Shown: piece after piece, positions 23,230 through 25,054 of the stretch
Layout: each line of letters starts with the position of its first letter
How positions within the stretch are numbered: position 1 is the first letter of the stretch
Source of the DNA: a virus
DNA: 25,054 bases
Virus record (IMG/VR): IMGVR_UViG_3300046804_002546
Location: 1-25,054 of that record
Direction: 5' to 3' (one strand)
Program-made: the position numbers and the translations under genes
Notes under the pieces: generated by a model
Seen by the model: the letters and a program-made list of their open reading frames with translations, nothing else
Told to the model about the DNA's origin: nothing
Databases searched by the model: none

Positions 23230-24792
23230 TTACCGATGATTAGCACCTTTCCATCCACCGGGGACGCCTTCCCCGTTTCCAGTACTTATTTTAACGGGGG
23301 CAGTGCCATCTGTTATCGTGCTTCCATTCTGGCCCGGGGCTAATCCCCCACCAGTTACGAAGACTCTTCGGCTCATTAGTGTGTGTAGTTTATCTCGCAA
23401 TGCAATCAGTTGTTGAACCTGCACAGGAACTTGAGTCGTCGAAGGCGATTCTTTTCCAGCATCAACATGCGAGTGTTTGTGCCAATGCGTGTGAGCAAGC
23501 AACCAATTACAAAGTTCATACATCCAACTGACCGTGGTTTGTCCCAAAAGAACCGGCTCATTGGTCTGGTCATATTCGCCGAGGTAAATTGCAGGCGAGT
23601 TGATTACGGTCTTGGTGTTTGTCGTCAATACAATCTGTTGGTGAGCATCCACGGTATATTCGTTGTCCGTTACGATGCCATAACGCTTCTTAGCGTAGTG
23701 AAGTGTCTCGCCATAACGTGACGACAACACTAATCGGTCGGTATTGATAACAATCTGGTCTCCGTTCAATATCGGAGTCTTGAAATCCGTTGTGCCTTGG
23801 AACTTGGCAGTCTCTTCGCCATCACCGAACATTTTCTTGTAGCAAGTGGTGACGTAGCCACTGATTGTTTGTCCCGAAGTAATGGAAATGGTCGAACCAT
23901 CGTGATTGATATTCTCTTCCAAATATCCGCCTGTGTTCTTCTCCCATTCCGTTCCAATGATAGGCGGCAACTTCTTGTGAGGAATCAACTTTTGACCCTG
24001 CTTAACAAGTGGACGTTGACGATTGCGGATAACAATCATCGGGTTGCCGCCGTCTTTGTAATCCTTATTCTTTGGGTCGCCTACGTCGTTGGCACGATTA
24101 TCGTCATAGGCTGTAAAATGAATGGTTTGGCCAAACCGACTTTCAAACAACAAATCTCCTTCAAACCGTTTGATAGTGCGAATCTTTGGGTTAGCAACGA
24201 AGTATTGTCCAGCATAACCGTGGAAACCACTATCACCTTTGTAACTTGTTTTGGACTCTTTCCTACCTTTCAATGTCTTGTCAGAAAACAATTCGTTGTT
24301 AGAACGACCCGACGTTGACGTTTCAACGGCAAAGTCTAGGTTATTGTTTGGCCAGTTGTGATAATTGACTTTACGAGTGTAGTAGAGTTGGTCTTTGTGA
24401 TTTACTAAGACGACTGTCTCGTTAATCAATGGATACTCCGAGATATTGCTCTCCAATGGATATGCCCAAAGCAACTGGTCTTTGTCGGTCAGACGTTCTG
24501 ATACCAACGGACGAATCAGTGCTCGCCCAATCCATGAAAAATCCTTGTCGGTTTGCAGAGCAGGAACATCTTCCAAATCGGCAGGCCAACGGTCAGAGTC
24601 AATTGTAGCGTGGTTCTTGCTACCTTTTTGAAACAAGGGATGCTTGTCATCCAGAACAATGTCCAGCACGACGCCCAATTCCATTTCGTAGAATTCGTTC
24701 GTGGAAGAACCTTGCCCACTGCTTTGATTGGTTGACAACCCAAAGCTGTCGAGGGTTCGAGAATTCTTGTTTGTAGATTTCCAGTAAGCCAT
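23230..24792 (-). CDS. baseplate spike/hub protein, gp5-like OB-fold
   Basis: 520 residues. Residues about 35-150 match an OB-fold as in gp5/gpV-type spike proteins: MELGVVLDIVLDDKHP, then IGRALIRPL, LLWAYPLESNISEYPLINE and VVLVNHKDQLYYTRK. The middle contains FEGDLLFESRFGQTIHF and a NPMIVIRNRQRP block, and then strand-turn repeats (DGSTISITSGQTI, GDQIVINTDRLVLSS, VLTTNTKTVINSPAIYLG) that look like the start of a beta-helical spike stem. A histidine cluster, HTHWHKHSH, is at 434-442. There is no lysozyme domain of the T4 gp5 kind. In the virion this would form the trimeric spike that pierces the cell envelope. The gene follows the partial gene by 2 bases (TAA TT ATG) without a Shine-Dalgarno site. 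Confidence 0.75.
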   Translation of the reverse strand: MAYWKSTNKNSRTLDSFGLSTNQSSGQGSSTNEFYEMELGVVLDIVLDDKHPLFQKGSKNHATIDSDRWPADLEDVPALQTDKDFSWIGRALIRPLVSERLTDKDQLLWAYPLESNISEYPLINETVVLVNHKDQLYYTRKVNYHNWPNNNLDFAVETSTSGRSNNELFSDKTLKGRKESKTSYKGDSGFHGYAGQYFVANPKIRTIKRFEGDLLFESRFGQTIHFTAYDDNRANDVGDPKNKDYKDGGNPMIVIRNRQRPLVKQGQKLIPHKKLPPIIGTEWEKNTGGYLEENINHDGSTISITSGQTISGYVTTCYKKMFGDGEETAKFQGTTDFKTPILNGDQIVINTDRLVLSSRYGETLHYAKKRYGIVTDNEYTVDAHQQIVLTTNTKTVINSPAIYLGEYDQTNEPVLLGQTTVSWMYELCNWLLAHTHWHKHSHVDAGKESPSTTQVPVQVQQLIALRDKLHTLMSRRVFVTGGGLAPGQNGSTITDGTAPVKISTGNGEGVPGGWKGANHR

Positions 24793-24794
24793 AA

Positions 24795-25054
24795 TTATGC
24801 TTTTGGAATGTCAGCAGCTTCGACTGCTTTCTTGATTTCTTTGACTTCGCTCTTTGCAGCCGCTTTTAGCAACTGCTCCTTTTCTTCCTCAGACAACATA
24901 CCATCCTCACCACCAGTAGTTTCAAGTTGGGTGGACTGAAGCTTTTGAAGAATGGCAGTTAGTTTGATAATCTGTTCATCGTTTTTGATGCCGACTTCAA
25001 GAAGTTCTTTCACCCGAGGAAGGAATACGGCGACATCATTGGCGGTCTTGATGT
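24795..25054 (-). CDS. 3' end of an unknown gene (5' end outside window)
   Basis: The last 86 codons of a gene entering from the right edge. The frame is open to the end of the window, with no in-frame ATG before it, so the GTG at 25013 is unlikely to be the true start. The visible part is acidic and helical: a putative coiled region (IKNDEQIIKLTAILQKLQ), a Gly-rich turn (TTGGEDG) and a charged helix (LSEEEKEQLLKAAAKSEVKE). I do not recognise it. It precedes the gp5-like spike gene, so a hub, tape-measure-associated or tail assembly protein is possible, but nothing in the tail of the sequence proves it. Confidence 0.7.
   Translation of the reverse strand, partial: IKTANDVAVFLPRVKELLEVGIKNDEQIIKLTAILQKLQSTQLETTGGEDGMLSEEEKEQLLKAAAKSEVKEIKKAVEAADIPKA

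Noticed and set aside
3009-24318. Many plus-strand frames of 60-173 codons
   Set aside because: All are antisense to long minus-strand genes with clear domain patterns. None shows a domain, a good ribosome-binding site or an operon-like arrangement.
23230-24792. Lysozyme domain in the gp5-like protein
   Set aside because: T4 gp5 has one between the OB-fold and the beta-helix, but no lysozyme catalytic motif can be seen here.
1-25054. tRNA genes, CRISPR arrays, insertion sequences or an integrase/attachment site
   Set aside because: No cloverleaf-like sequence, regularly spaced direct DNA repeats, transposase or recombinase motifs were seen. The only strong hairpin is the terminator at 1261-1289.

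Overview
This window looks like the structural-to-replication junction of a tailed, contractile-tailed (T4-like, myovirus-type) bacteriophage. Every gene I accept lies on the minus strand, so transcription runs from high to low coordinates. Genes are packed with gaps of 1 to about 60 bases, and there is no gene-free stretch over 300 bases. The T4-type assignment rests on a clear GPW/gp25 baseplate wedge protein, a full-length gp6 (baseplate J-like) wedge protein next to it, and a gp5-like OB-fold spike/hub protein just upstream. The host cannot be read from the sequence. Some genes have good Shine-Dalgarno sites and many have none, with a short AT-rich leader instead. The organisation resembles T4-like phages known mainly from aquatic metagenomes, which is an inference from recall.

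Layout in transcription order. (1) Baseplate core, 25054-20136: the 3' end of an unknown gene, the gp5-like spike/hub protein with a His cluster, an Ala/Pro-rich linker-like protein, gp25 and gp6. (2) Wedge periphery and structural proteins, 20132-10112: a 725-residue DNRLRE-like Gly/Ser-rich protein, a coiled-coil protein, a 1622-residue giant (tail protein I-like region, LamG-like region, PKD domain and a tandem C-terminal domain), and three smaller structural proteins. (3) Probable fibre/adhesin cassette, 10100-1638: two paralogues sharing an N-terminal attachment domain but with unrelated C-termini (FYTGSL repeats versus propeller-like region, three Fn3 domains and LRRs), a fibre-like 432-residue protein between them, and an 804-residue protein combining a seven-repeat FG-GAP-like propeller with a dockerin-like pair of calcium loops. 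(4) A 102-residue unknown protein and a strong intrinsic terminator at 1261-1289. (5) DNA metabolism, 1253-1: a RuvC-like resolvase, a small zinc-finger protein, a GIY-YIG/T5orf172 protein and the start of a DnaG-type primase.

How the parts fit together (inference): groups 1 and 2 build the baseplate. Group 3 supplies exchangeable host-recognition proteins anchored through conserved N- or C-terminal modules. The terminator separates this late block from the recombination/replication genes. The most unusual part is group 3, where surface-binding folds typical of cellular exoproteins (dockerin-like, Fn3, LRR, FG-GAP, PKD) are joined to conserved phage attachment modules.
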